Positions 54,904-63,754 of a stretch of 64,000 bases of DNA are shown one piece after another. The number at the start of each line of letters is the position of its first letter. The first letter of the stretch is position 1. The notes under the pieces were generated by a model. It saw only the letters and a list, made by a program, of their open reading frames with translations. It ran no database searches and had not been told where the DNA came from. The translations under genes and the position numbers were made by a program. Source of the stretch: Sphingobacteriales bacterium (lineage in GTDB: Bacteria > Bacteroidota > Bacteroidia > Chitinophagales > UBA2359). The stretch is taken from positions 1,922,001 through 1,986,000 of the forward strand of contig CP064999.1 of assembly GCA_016700115.1 (NCBI GenBank), in the 5' to 3' direction.

Positions 54904-55929
54904 CTAAGCCCAAACCTGAGTGCCTTCCGAACAATTGGCGCAAATATCTATTTCTTTGCGGGATTTTAAAACAGAACGTCTGAACCGTACATAGGCTTCA
55001 CTCTGCCAGATTTCTGCAAAAGTTTGTTGTTTCAGGTCGCCGAGCTGATGATGTGCATCTTTATCAAAACAACAGGGGACAATGCGTCCATCCCAGGTGA
55101 TGACACAAGAGTGCCAAAGTTTCCAGCAATGGTTGAGAAGTTTGTTTTTGATGGTATAGGTGCCATCGGGCAGTTTTTGATAACGAGAATATTTCTCAAT
55201 AGTTGGAATTAGCGGGTTACCCTGTTCGTAATCGTAAACCTGGGCAGTTTTTAATTTAACCTCATCCACCCCAATCTCTTTAGCCATCCTCTGTACTTCG
55301 GCTATTTCATGTTCGTTTGGGCGAACTACCAGAAATTGAAAAATTATATGCGGGGTCGAAGATTTAAGGGCTTGTTTGCTGTCCACCAAGTTTTTGGCAC
55401 CTTGTAAAACCTTTTCTAATTTTCCTCCAATCCGGTAAGATTCATAGGTTTCCTGTGTTGCCCCGTCAATGGAAATAATGATGCGGCTTAAACCGGATTC
55501 CACAGTCCGGCGGGCATTTTCAGCGTTAAGAAAATGTGCGTTTGTTGAGGTTACAGTATAAAGCCCTTTTTTAGAGGCATAGCTCACCATTTCCAGAAAA
55601 TCGGGGTTCAAATAAGGTTCGCCCTGAAAATAAAAATACAGGTAAATCAAGGTATCGCCCAATTCATCTAACATAGAACGGAAAAAGTCTTTGTGCAACA
55701 TACCGGTAGGACGGGTAAAAGAGCGAAGCCCGCTCGGACATTCCGGACATCTCAGGTTACAGGAGGTGGTCGGTTCTATAGAAATATTAAATGGCAGTCC
55801 CCATTGATAGGGTTTACCCGTTAATTTTGAAAAATAATAGGAAGATAATATTTTTACCAAATTCCAGATCCGCCTGAGAGTCAGAGTATTGATAAACTGT
55901 CGTATATCGGTGATTGAGTTTCCGTCCAT
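54904..55929 (-). CDS. Radical SAM protein with SPASM/Twitch domain
   Basis: 341 residues. Radical SAM motif CNLRCPEC (Cys57, 61, 64), then EPTTSC and FYFQGEPYLN, and IISIDGATQETYESYR. The C-terminal SPASM/Twitch part has CWKLWHSCVITWDGRIVPCC and ICANC, holding auxiliary iron-sulfur clusters. Such enzymes modify peptides, proteins, lipids or small molecules. A strong TACTTTTG box lies upstream. Its neighbour DUF3109 is also Cys-rich, but no peptide precursor is seen next to it. Confidence 0.85.
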   Translation of the reverse strand: MDGNSITDIRQFINTLTLRRIWNLVKILSSYYFSKLTGKPYQWGLPFNISIEPTTSCNLRCPECPSGLRSFTRPTGMLHKDFFRSMLDELGDTLIYLYFYFQGEPYLNPDFLEMVSYASKKGLYTVTSTNAHFLNAENARRTVESGLSRIIISIDGATQETYESYRIGGKLEKVLQGAKNLVDSKQALKSSTPHIIFQFLVVRPNEHEIAEVQRMAKEIGVDEVKLKTAQVYDYEQGNPLIPTIEKYSRYQKLPDGTYTIKNKLLNHCWKLWHSCVITWDGRIVPCCFDKDAHHQLGDLKQQTFAEIWQSEAYVRFRRSVLKSRKEIDICANCSEGTQVWA

Positions 55930-55970
55930 CTTGTTAACAAAAAAATCAGGTTTTCTAAGTCAGTCAGGTA

Positions 55971-55978
55971 CAAAAGTA
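55971..55978 (-). promoter_or_regulatory. -7 promoter box (TACTTTTG) of the radical SAM gene
   Basis: Perfect TAnnTTTG match on the minus strand, 41 nt before the ATG at 55929. Confidence 0.45.
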
Positions 55979-56137
55979 ATAGAAAAGCCCTTGCCGGACT
56001 ACAATATTTGTAATTTACACGCAAAAACTAAATGCTATATTATCGGGCAACTTACCCTGACCTTAACTTTTTTATAAGGAAATTGAAGTACCCTAACATC
56101 ACAGTAAGTTTAATTCAATCTTGATAATCAGAAATCT

Positions 56138-56791
56138 ATGAATTCATTCAGGCTTTTCGGAATCATAGGCATTGTTGCAGCTATGTTAGGGATAACCGCT
56201 GATTTGCTGCTGTTATATGTTCCTAATGGAGGTTATGAAAAATGGGATTATCAGTTTTTTACCCAAATTTCTCCGGAAAGAATCTATTGGGGTCATTTGA
56301 TAGGAGTGTTGTGTATCCCATTTGAACTTGCAGGTTTTTGGCAAGTTTATAAATCCCTTGAACCTGCAGGCAGGAAATGGGTGATTCCGGTTTTGCTTCC
56401 CATAGTGGTGGTAACAATCTGGGGGGTTGCCTATCATGCCATGCTGGCCGGGTTGGCTGCTTATATGCGGTTACAGGCCAATGCTGCCTTACCTCTTGAA
56501 TTGTCCCTTTCTACCTTTCAACATCTGAAAGCAACCATCGAACCATTAGGTTATTTGTTGTTTTTTCTGTTTGTTTATATCTCTGTAGGGCTTTTTTACC
56601 TAATTCGTTTCAAAAACACATACTACCCAAGATGGACGGCATGGGTAAACCCCCTGTTGATTTATATCGCCGCAGTTGGGTTATATCTTTTATTTCCTCA
56701 GCATATAGGGAGTATGGCTATTGTTGCAGGTTTTAACTTATCTATCTTCATCGTACTTAGTACTTCCACAATTGTACTTTGGAAACGTTGA
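56138..56791 (+). CDS. Six-helix membrane protein (DUF6796-like)
   Basis: 217 residues with about six transmembrane segments (first two: FGIIGIVAAMLGITADLLLLYV and IGVLCIPFELAGFWQVY). The YHAMLAGL with His between helices 3 and 4 and EPLGYLLFFLF later are typical of the DUF6796 group as I recall it, but I could not check. No catalytic or transport signature I can name. Inner membrane; function unknown. Confidence 0.7.
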   Translation: MNSFRLFGIIGIVAAMLGITADLLLLYVPNGGYEKWDYQFFTQISPERIYWGHLIGVLCIPFELAGFWQVYKSLEPAGRKWVIPVLLPIVVVTIWGVAYHAMLAGLAAYMRLQANAALPLELSLSTFQHLKATIEPLGYLLFFLFVYISVGLFYLIRFKNTYYPRWTAWVNPLLIYIAAVGLYLLFPQHIGSMAIVAGFNLSIFIVLSTSTIVLWKR

Positions 56792-56814
56792 ACTCTTTCG
56801 GACTTTTGCCGTTA

Positions 56815-56849
56815 TTTGTAACTTGTTTTAAAGAGTGTTTGTATCTTTA
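56815..56849 (+). promoter_or_regulatory. Promoter of the ImmA/PIN pair (TTTG-N23-TATCTTTA)
   Basis: TTTG at 56815-56818, 23 nt, then TATCTTTA at 56842-56849 (one mismatch in the -7 box), 36 nt before the GTG at 56885. Confidence 0.4.
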
Positions 56850-56884
56850 CACAACCTCCCGTTTTTTAGTCCAGATATATTAAT

Positions 56885-58126
56885 GTGTCAGGTAAACTTC
56901 ATTTTATATACTCTGACAAACTACCTGATTTAAATACTCGGATCTTCAACAATTACACAACAGACCTCTTGATAGTAGAACAAAACATAGAAAGGCTCAA
57001 CTACCTGCTGAACTTATACAGACTGTCAGCTGATGAGTTATTGAAGCTAATCAATGCAGGACTGAAAAAGCCTTTAACCCAAACCGATATTTTTAAAAAA
57101 GAAATTAGTTTGAGTTACCTTAGGCGCGTTGACAAAGTATTTAACAAAGGACTCCATTTCTATTTAAACCCGAAGCATCCCGAAATTCATCAAGACGCAA
57201 GTATTTTTTTCAGAAAGCCTGTGTTTGGAACGGATTTGAATATAGGGGCTAAAAAAATTGTAAACCGGTTTGAAGAATATAAAATTGAACTCTCGGCTAT
57301 CGCAAAATTAGCTAAACTTAAAACGGAAAGAATATTGCCTGTATTCGGCATTTACCAAAACCCGCAAGAAGTCGCCAACCGGTTACGGACAGACCTGTAT
57401 CCCGACTTCCATCCTGCTCCTAAAGCGTTTTTAAATGCGCTAATCGGCAAACTTGCAAACTATAATATTCTGGTTTTTGAGTTTGTCGAAACTTGGAACA
57501 AAAAGGAAAAGGCAAACATAGATGGGTTCTTTCTAAATCCAAACGTCATCGTTCTGAAAAGACAGCAAACTTCTTTCAGAAGAGAGATATTCACCCTAAT
57601 TCACGAATTAGGACACTATTTGTTGAAAGAAGAAGAAGTCGAACAACTCAATGTGCTGAATTTGGCAAGTTCAAAACTTTCTGCTATTGAAAAATGGTGT
57701 AACGATTTCGCATACTATTTTCTGGCAGGTAGTTTCGATAAGGTAATTGAAGATATTGATAATGCAGACAGTACCAATGACTACTGCCTTGATAAAATAG
57801 AACAGATATCAAAAGAAACGCACCTAAGCGAAATAGCATTATTAACCAGATTGCTTTTCAGAAAAAAAATTTCGCAGGCAAATTACAATAAAATAAAGGC
57901 CGCCAAAGACGAAGAATACCGGTCGCGCCAAGAAGCAGTAACCAAACAAAAGGAAGCCGATAAACTTGAAGGAATTAAAACAGGCGGTTCTACCCCTAAA
58001 CCTATCATTTCGCCACTTCTTGTATCAACCATACAGTCAGCTTTTTACGAAGGAATTATCAATGAATATGATTTTTGTAAGGCTTTGAATATATCGCCCG
58101 ATAAAATGGAAAAGTATATACAGTGA
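56885..58126 (+). CDS. ImmA/IrrE-type metalloprotease, probable antitoxin partner of a PIN protein
   Basis: 413 residues from a GTG at 56885 (upstream in-frame stop at 56867). Zincin motif IHELGH with His240, Glu241 and His244, as in ImmA/IrrE and COG2856 proteins. The N-terminal ~100 residues (LNYLLNLYRLSADELLKLIN) are helical and may be an HTH or partner-binding domain, not a clear Xre. A charged coiled-coil segment (~315-370) precedes a C-terminal helix bundle. It overlaps the PIN gene by four nt (GTGA), so the two are translationally coupled. In other genomes, HTH-ImmA/IrrE proteins are commonly paired with DUF4411 PIN proteins. A toxin-antitoxin role is thus likely but not shown. Confidence 0.75.
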   Translation: MSGKLHFIYSDKLPDLNTRIFNNYTTDLLIVEQNIERLNYLLNLYRLSADELLKLINAGLKKPLTQTDIFKKEISLSYLRRVDKVFNKGLHFYLNPKHPEIHQDASIFFRKPVFGTDLNIGAKKIVNRFEEYKIELSAIAKLAKLKTERILPVFGIYQNPQEVANRLRTDLYPDFHPAPKAFLNALIGKLANYNILVFEFVETWNKKEKANIDGFFLNPNVIVLKRQQTSFRREIFTLIHELGHYLLKEEEVEQLNVLNLASSKLSAIEKWCNDFAYYFLAGSFDKVIEDIDNADSTNDYCLDKIEQISKETHLSEIALLTRLLFRKKISQANYNKIKAAKDEEYRSRQEAVTKQKEADKLEGIKTGGSTPKPIISPLLVSTIQSAFYEGIINEYDFCKALNISPDKMEKYIQ

Positions 58127-58704
58127 AAGTGGTCATTGATACAAACTCGCTATTGTCGTTGGTTCGTTACTACCTGCCATTCGATAAAAAAAAGATTCTG
58201 TTTGGCTTCTTTAAGCAGAAAATTGAGAAAAATGAGATTATAATCATTGATAAAGTTCTTGAAGAGTGTGCCTACATCGCCCAAGGCGTTGTTATTAAGA
58301 CTCTTGCTTATCTGCAAGACAAGACATTTTTAAAATCATCGTCGGTCCCATATAAAACAGACACGCTGTTAGCCCCTTCACCGGCAAAATTCATACGACA
58401 AGTTGAAAACCAGTTTGTGAACGGAACCATAAGAAAATTGCGCAACCTGACTGATGCAGAATTTGAAAACCAAATGAACGTTTTTTTGAACGGAGCCGAC
58501 ATCAAGCAAATCATCCTTTGTCTGAATTTGAATAAGGGCAACCAAGATGTTGTCTTGGTAACAGAAGAAACCGATGCCGGCAATGACAACAAACTATTTA
58601 AAAAAATTCCCGCTATCTGCAAAGAATTGAACATAAATACCTTGACCCTGCCCGAACTATTATTAAAATATTACGATATTGGCATGGAATTTAGATGGCA
58701 ATAA
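58123..58704 (+). CDS. PIN-domain protein (DUF4411-like), probable toxin
   Basis: 193 residues, GTG start overlapping the upstream stop (GTGA). It opens with VVIDTNSLL (Asp6), the first catalytic acid of the PIN fold, then IIIIDKVLEECAYIA with a second acid, and LVTEETDAGNDNKLFKKIP near the end with the last acidic residues. These match DUF4411/VapC-like RNases. Pairing with an ImmA/IrrE protein and start-stop overlap are typical of this family. RNA target unknown. Confidence 0.75.
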   Translation: MKVVIDTNSLLSLVRYYLPFDKKKILFGFFKQKIEKNEIIIIDKVLEECAYIAQGVVIKTLAYLQDKTFLKSSSVPYKTDTLLAPSPAKFIRQVENQFVNGTIRKLRNLTDAEFENQMNVFLNGADIKQIILCLNLNKGNQDVVLVTEETDAGNDNKLFKKIPAICKELNINTLTLPELLLKYYDIGMEFRWQ

Positions 58705-58840
58705 TTGTACTACAAGCCAATATTAATCAGCGCTATATATAGCTCAATTTAGATTTCCTCACAAACAAAATACATTATAATCCTTAATTTCTCTTTAAAA
58801 AAAAATGTATTTACAATAAAACCACAAAAAACATAGCTTT

Positions 58841-59260
58841 ATGTCAAATGATCCTAATTTATTAAAGTTAAATAATAGTTTAGCTCGAGAGTTTTCAAGA
58901 ATTTATTCGGAATTTAAAAAAATACCAAGCGGGTCTTCAGTTTTAATGGAACATAATAATAAAGACCTGTATATATTCGTAGGAACTCATTTGAAAGCAA
59001 AATCAAATGAATATCGTATTGCTCTTTTTTCAAAAGAAGAGAGAACAATACAAAAGCTTGAGAGTAAGTATAATATTCTTCCCAAATTTAATAATATAAA
59101 AATTTATAAAGGTTTTATTGCTATTTCTCAAAAGTGGTATGATGGTGATATCCTTAATATAGTACAAACTCAATCTGTTTTAGAAGCCGAAACTACTATT
59201 TTAAAAAAATTCAATGAAGAATGGGAAAACTTACTTTACGAAATACTCAAAACTTTGTAA
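58841..59260 (+). CDS. AT-rich small protein of unknown function
   Basis: 139 residues, no signal peptide. Middle section NNKDLYIFVGTHLKAKSNEYRIALFSKEERTI looks like a small alpha/beta domain, but I do not recognise a family. Base composition is clearly more AT-rich than neighbouring genes, suggesting recent acquisition. It lies directly after the ImmA/PIN pair on the same strand (137-nt gap) and 40 nt before hutU, so it could belong to the accessory segment. Confidence 0.6.
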   Translation: MSNDPNLLKLNNSLAREFSRIYSEFKKIPSGSSVLMEHNNKDLYIFVGTHLKAKSNEYRIALFSKEERTIQKLESKYNILPKFNNIKIYKGFIAISQKWYDGDILNIVQTQSVLEAETTILKKFNEEWENLLYEILKTL

Positions 59261-59300
59261 ACAAAAAATTGATAGTGAAACATTAAATTTTCCTTTCCCT

Positions 59301-60974
59301 ATGCCCCAAACCAACAACACCCCCCATTTCCCCCTTTCCGCCCCGCGCGGCAACAAACTATCCTGCAAAGGCTGGGTACAGGAAGCCGCTTTGCGTATGT
59401 TGCTCAACAATTTAGACCCGCAGGTTGCCGAAAAACCAGAAGACTTGGTGGTTTATGGCGGACGCGGGAAAGCCGCCCGGAACTGGGAAGCATTTGACCT
59501 CATTGTCAAAGCACTCAGAGATTTGAACGAAGATGAAACCCTGCTCATTCAGTCCGGAAAACCTGTTGCGATTTTGCCTACTCATAAAGATGCCCCCCGC
59601 GTGCTGATTGCCAACTCTAATTTGGTGGGCAAATGGGCTACCTGGGAACATTTTAACGAGTTAGAGCAAAAAGGGCTGATGATGTACGGTCAAATGACTG
59701 CCGGTTCGTGGATATACATCGGCACGCAGGGCATTGTTCAGGGAACTTATGAGACTTACCGCAGTTTGGCCGACCTGCATTTTAACGGTTCGCTCAAAGG
59801 AACGGTGAACGTGACGGCAGGTCTTGGCGGAATGGGAGGAGCACAACCTTTGGCGATTACCATGAACGAAGGGGTTGCATTGGTCGCCGAAGTGGAGGAG
59901 TGGCGAATTGATAAGCGTATCGAAACCCGTTATTTAGACCAAAAAGCAATAGATATTGATTCGGCTATTGATATGGCTATGTCTGCAGCTCAACAAGGTG
60001 AAGCAATTTCAATCGGTGTGCTGTGCAATGCGGTAGAGCTTCTCCAACGATTATTAGACAGGGGTATTACCCCACACACCCTAACTGATCAGACATCGGC
60101 ACATGACGATATTAGTTATATTCCTGAAGGTGTCAGCGGCGCTCAAATCCAACTGCTTCGTGAGCAAAATCCTGACGAATACAGAAGCCGCTCTTTAGAC
60201 ACTATGGCAAAACATGTGCGCCAGATGCTTGCTCTTCAAGCCCGGGGTGCTATTACTTTCGACTATGGCAATAACCTGCGCGGACAAGCTAAAGACAAAC
60301 GCGGTGTTGAAAATGCCTTCGATTTTCCGGGATTTGTTCCTGCGTATATCCGACCTTTATTTTGTAAAGGTTCCGGACCATTTAGATTTGTCGCCCTTTC
60401 GGGGAACGAACAAGATATTTACACCTGCGATCAAACCTTATTAGATCTGTTTCCGGAAGACAAGGGGTTAGTGCGCTGGATAAAAATGGCGCAACAAAAA
60501 ATCGCATTTCAGGGTCTGCCCGCCCGGATTTGCTGGCTGCCGATGGGTGCGCGTCAAAAAGCAGCCCTCGCTTTTAATGAATTAGTGCGCTCCGGAAAGG
60601 TTAGTGCGCCCATAGTTATTGGACGCGACCATTTAGATACCGGCTCTGTAGCATCTCCTAACCGCGAAACAGAAGCCATGTTGGATGGCTCAGATGCCGT
60701 TGCCGACTGGCCGGTATTAAATGCTCTGATTAATACTGCCGGCGGAGCAAGCTGGGTATCTTTTCACCACGGTGGTGGAGTGGGAATGGGCTATTCACTA
60801 CATGCCGGAATGGTGATTGTGGCAGATGGTACAGAAGATGCCGCTGCACGCCTCGCAAGAGTACTGAACAACGACCCGGCTATGGGAGTTATCCGTCATG
60901 CTGATGCCGGCTATGATATAGCCAAAGATACGGCCCGCCAATATCGTTTGGATATTAAAGAGCGGTTGAAATAA
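59301..60974 (+). CDS. hutU: Urocanate hydratase (urocanase)
   Basis: 557 residues from the ATG at 59301, the usual length; the frame continues 29 codons up into the previous gene's end, which I reject. NAD-binding GLGGMGGAQP, MMYGQMTAGSWIYIGTQG near the start, RIETRYLD and FHHGGGVGMGYSLHAG near the end are all characteristic. It hydrates urocanate to imidazolone propionate, the second step of histidine breakdown. No other hut gene lies nearby, which is unusual because hut genes are commonly clustered. Confidence 0.97.
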   Translation: MPQTNNTPHFPLSAPRGNKLSCKGWVQEAALRMLLNNLDPQVAEKPEDLVVYGGRGKAARNWEAFDLIVKALRDLNEDETLLIQSGKPVAILPTHKDAPRVLIANSNLVGKWATWEHFNELEQKGLMMYGQMTAGSWIYIGTQGIVQGTYETYRSLADLHFNGSLKGTVNVTAGLGGMGGAQPLAITMNEGVALVAEVEEWRIDKRIETRYLDQKAIDIDSAIDMAMSAAQQGEAISIGVLCNAVELLQRLLDRGITPHTLTDQTSAHDDISYIPEGVSGAQIQLLREQNPDEYRSRSLDTMAKHVRQMLALQARGAITFDYGNNLRGQAKDKRGVENAFDFPGFVPAYIRPLFCKGSGPFRFVALSGNEQDIYTCDQTLLDLFPEDKGLVRWIKMAQQKIAFQGLPARICWLPMGARQKAALAFNELVRSGKVSAPIVIGRDHLDTGSVASPNRETEAMLDGSDAVADWPVLNALINTAGGASWVSFHHGGGVGMGYSLHAGMVIVADGTEDAAARLARVLNNDPAMGVIRHADAGYDIAKDTARQYRLDIKERLK

Positions 60975-61119
60975 AAAATGTCCTTTTGTCAACGCCACTT
61001 TTCAGCTTATCCAGAAACTTAAAATGGAAAGATTTTTACAACTCTATCCTGCTTTGTACTTTCATATACAAATCATTGATGAGTTTCATTAAAAATATCC
61101 GATTTTTAAAAATTTTCCT

Positions 61120-61127
61120 TACCTTCG
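61120..61127 (+). promoter_or_regulatory. Possible recQ promoter (-7 box TACCTTCG)
   Basis: One mismatch to TAnnTTTG, about 200 nt before the recQ ATG. The 60975-61326 gap shows no gene; it is AT-rich and I see no clear terminator for hutU. Confidence 0.35.
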
Positions 61128-61326
61128 CAGTCCTTTTTAAAAACTAACCATCCAGAAAAAATAAATCGGTTTATTTTTGTTTGAAAGATAAATTTCCTGC
61201 AAAAGTATCTAAATTAGTAAATTCATTTAAAACAGAGCCATTCTACGGTTTGAACAACGACCGGCAGCGCCTCACAAAGAGGATGGTTCTCTAAAAAATA
61301 ATTGTTGTAGTTACAACCGGCAAAAT

Positions 61327-63543
61327 ATGAGTACAGTTGTTGCAGAAGATAAGTTAATTAAGGCCTTAAAAGAATATTTTGGTTTTACAGGCTTTAAAGA
61401 CAATCAGGATGCTATCATAAAAAGCACATTAGACAAGAATGACACATTAGTAATTATGCCAACCGGAGGGGGCAAATCACTTTGCTATCAACTCCCCGCT
61501 ATCTTGAGCGAAGGCACGGCACTGATCATTTCTCCATTAATCGCCTTGATGAAAAATCAGGTTGATTTGATGCGCGGATACAGCAGTAACGACAGCATTG
61601 CCCATTTTTTAAACTCTTCTCTAAGCCGTACTGAGATTAAGAAGGTGAAGGAAGATTTGACAAACGGGATTACCAAAATGCTTTACGTTGCACCCGAAAC
61701 GCTGACTAAACAAGAAACCATTGACTTTTTTAAATCTATCAAAATTTCTTTTGTCGCTGTTGACGAAGCACACTGTATTTCGGAATGGGGGCATGATTTC
61801 AGACCTGAATACCGAAGAATCAGGAAAATGGTGGATGCCATTGATATGAATGTGCCCATTATGGCTTTGACCGCCACAGCTACGCCAAAAGTCAGGGATG
61901 ACATCATTAAAAACCTTCAGTTGCGCTCGCCACATATTTTCAGTTCTTCTTTTAACCGTCCCAATCTATATTATGAAGTAAGGGCAAAAGGAAAACGCGA
62001 TGAAGTTGTCAGACAAATCACCAAGTTTATTAAAGAAAATCATGGAAAATCGGGCATAATTTATTGTCTGAACCGAAAAACTACCGAAGAGATAGCGCAG
62101 GTATTGAACGCAAACGGAATTAAAGCCGCCCCTTATCACGCAGGACTTGAAGCCCATGTGCGTTCAAATTGTCAGGATCAGTTTTTGATGGAAGAAATTC
62201 ATGTTATTGTAGCTACAATTGCGTTTGGAATGGGCATTGATAAGCCCGATGTGCGGTTTGTTATTCATTACAACATGCCTAAAAGTCTTGAAAACTATTA
62301 TCAGGAAACAGGAAGAGCCGGAAGGGATGGCATGGAAGGCAAATGTATCGGCTTTTTTTCCTATGACGATATGACCAAATTAGAAAAATTCATGCGCGAC
62401 AAAACGGTTGCCGAGCGTGAAGTAGGAGGTCAACACTTGTCGGAGGTGATTAATTACAGTGAGGCTGCTGCTTGCCGGCGACAGTTTTTATTGCACTATT
62501 TTGGAGAAGACTACGAAGAAGGAAAATGTGGAAAAGGATGCGACAACTGCAATCAGCCAAAAGATCGAATGGAGGTAAGCGACAGCATCATTCACGTACT
62601 TAATGCCGTAATTGAACTTCAGGAAAACTTTGACAGCAAATATATCCTCAAATTCCTGATGGGAAAAAGATCGCAGGAACTACTCGACTTTAAGCATGAC
62701 CATCTGAAACATTTTGGCATCGGTGCTCAACAGGATAAAATGTACTGGAAATCGGTAATTACTCAAACCCTATTGAGAAACCTGTTAAAAAAGGATATCG
62801 AAAAGTATGGATTACTCAAAATGACCGAAGAAGGGGAGCAGTTTTTGAAAAACCCCTATTCCATTAAAATTGCGATTAACCAGTCTTACGAATCAGATGC
62901 AGCAATATCCGAAGAAGCAGATGCTCAAATGCAGCGCGGTGCTGTTTTAGACCCTGCATTGCTTGGAATGCTGAAAAATCTGCGAAAAGAAGTAGCTAAA
63001 AAGCAAAATGTTCCGACTTATGTTGTGTTTTCGGAACGTTCGTTGGAAGAAATGGCTACTTACTATCCTATAAGCTCCGAAGAAATGGAGCGGATCAGCG
63101 GAGTGAGCAAAGGAAAATTTATGAAGTTTGGAAGACCCTTTGTTGAAGCCATAAAAAACTATGTGGAGGACAACGAAATCACCCGCGCCGAAGATTTTGT
63201 GATGAAATCAGTCGCTTCGAAATCAAAAGACAAAATCTATATCATTCAAAATATTGACAAGCAAATCCCCCTCGAATCGCTCGCCAGCTATTTAGGGTTG
63301 TCTATGTTTGAATTTATCGGCGAGATGGAAAAAATTGTCGATTCCGGCACTTCGCTCAATATCGGCTACCACCTGAACGACCTGTTGGACGAAGATGATC
63401 AGGAAGAACTTTTTGACTATTTCCTTCAAACTGAAGCAGACAATATCGATTCTGTTTTGAGAGAACTGAGTAAAGAAGGTACTTACAGCGAAGAAGAAAT
63501 CAGATTGATGCGTATTAAGTTCCTCTCGGAAATTGCGCATTAA
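61327..63543 (+). CDS. recQ: ATP-dependent DNA helicase RecQ
   Basis: 738 residues. Superfamily 2 helicase: Walker A MPTGGGKS (Lys50), DEAH at 146-149 with HCISEWGHDF, SFNRPNLYY, CLNRKTTEEIA, AFGMGIDKPDVRFVIH and QETGRAGRDG. The RQC zinc site is present (CRRQFLLHYFGE, then CGKGCDNC), followed by a winged helix, an HRDC domain (~540-615, VFSERSLEEMATYYPIS) and a long ~100-residue acidic C-terminal extension (LLDEDDQEELFDYFLQTEADNIDSVLREL) typical of longer Bacteroidota RecQ. Cytoplasmic repair helicase. Confidence 0.97.
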   Translation: MSTVVAEDKLIKALKEYFGFTGFKDNQDAIIKSTLDKNDTLVIMPTGGGKSLCYQLPAILSEGTALIISPLIALMKNQVDLMRGYSSNDSIAHFLNSSLSRTEIKKVKEDLTNGITKMLYVAPETLTKQETIDFFKSIKISFVAVDEAHCISEWGHDFRPEYRRIRKMVDAIDMNVPIMALTATATPKVRDDIIKNLQLRSPHIFSSSFNRPNLYYEVRAKGKRDEVVRQITKFIKENHGKSGIIYCLNRKTTEEIAQVLNANGIKAAPYHAGLEAHVRSNCQDQFLMEEIHVIVATIAFGMGIDKPDVRFVIHYNMPKSLENYYQETGRAGRDGMEGKCIGFFSYDDMTKLEKFMRDKTVAEREVGGQHLSEVINYSEAAACRRQFLLHYFGEDYEEGKCGKGCDNCNQPKDRMEVSDSIIHVLNAVIELQENFDSKYILKFLMGKRSQELLDFKHDHLKHFGIGAQQDKMYWKSVITQTLLRNLLKKDIEKYGLLKMTEEGEQFLKNPYSIKIAINQSYESDAAISEEADAQMQRGAVLDPALLGMLKNLRKEVAKKQNVPTYVVFSERSLEEMATYYPISSEEMERISGVSKGKFMKFGRPFVEAIKNYVEDNEITRAEDFVMKSVASKSKDKIYIIQNIDKQIPLESLASYLGLSMFEFIGEMEKIVDSGTSLNIGYHLNDLLDEDDQEELFDYFLQTEADNIDSVLRELSKEGTYSEEEIRLMRIKFLSEIAH

Positions 63544-63576
63544 CATAACGCTTATCTTTTTTTCCGTATAGCTTGC

Positions 63577-63629
63577 ATCCGCATCATCCGTGCTTAAAAA
63601 CAATAAAAGGCGGATGATGCGGATTTTTA
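63577..63629 (+). terminator. Terminator after recQ
   Basis: Perfect 14-bp stem ATCCGCATCATCCG / CGGATGATGCGGAT, ~20-nt A-rich loop, then TTTTTAA. 34 nt after the recQ stop. Confidence 0.85.
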
Positions 63630-63754
63630 ACTTTATTACCTTATCCTATCAGCTATCATGTCACTCCTTCGGAGCTTCAATAAGCTCTGATAATCATTTA
63701 ACAAGGTTTCGATAATATGTATTGTCAGGTTGCTAAGGTAATAATTCCTAATTC

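Noticed and set aside
54815..54943. Longer N-terminus for the DUF3109 protein (start at 54943)
   Set aside because: The extension overlaps the end of the radical SAM gene and a perfect promoter box; the family usually has about 190-200 residues.
59214..59300. Longer N-terminus of hutU
   Set aside because: It overlaps the 3' end of the AT-rich gene, and the ATG at 59301 gives the usual urocanase length.
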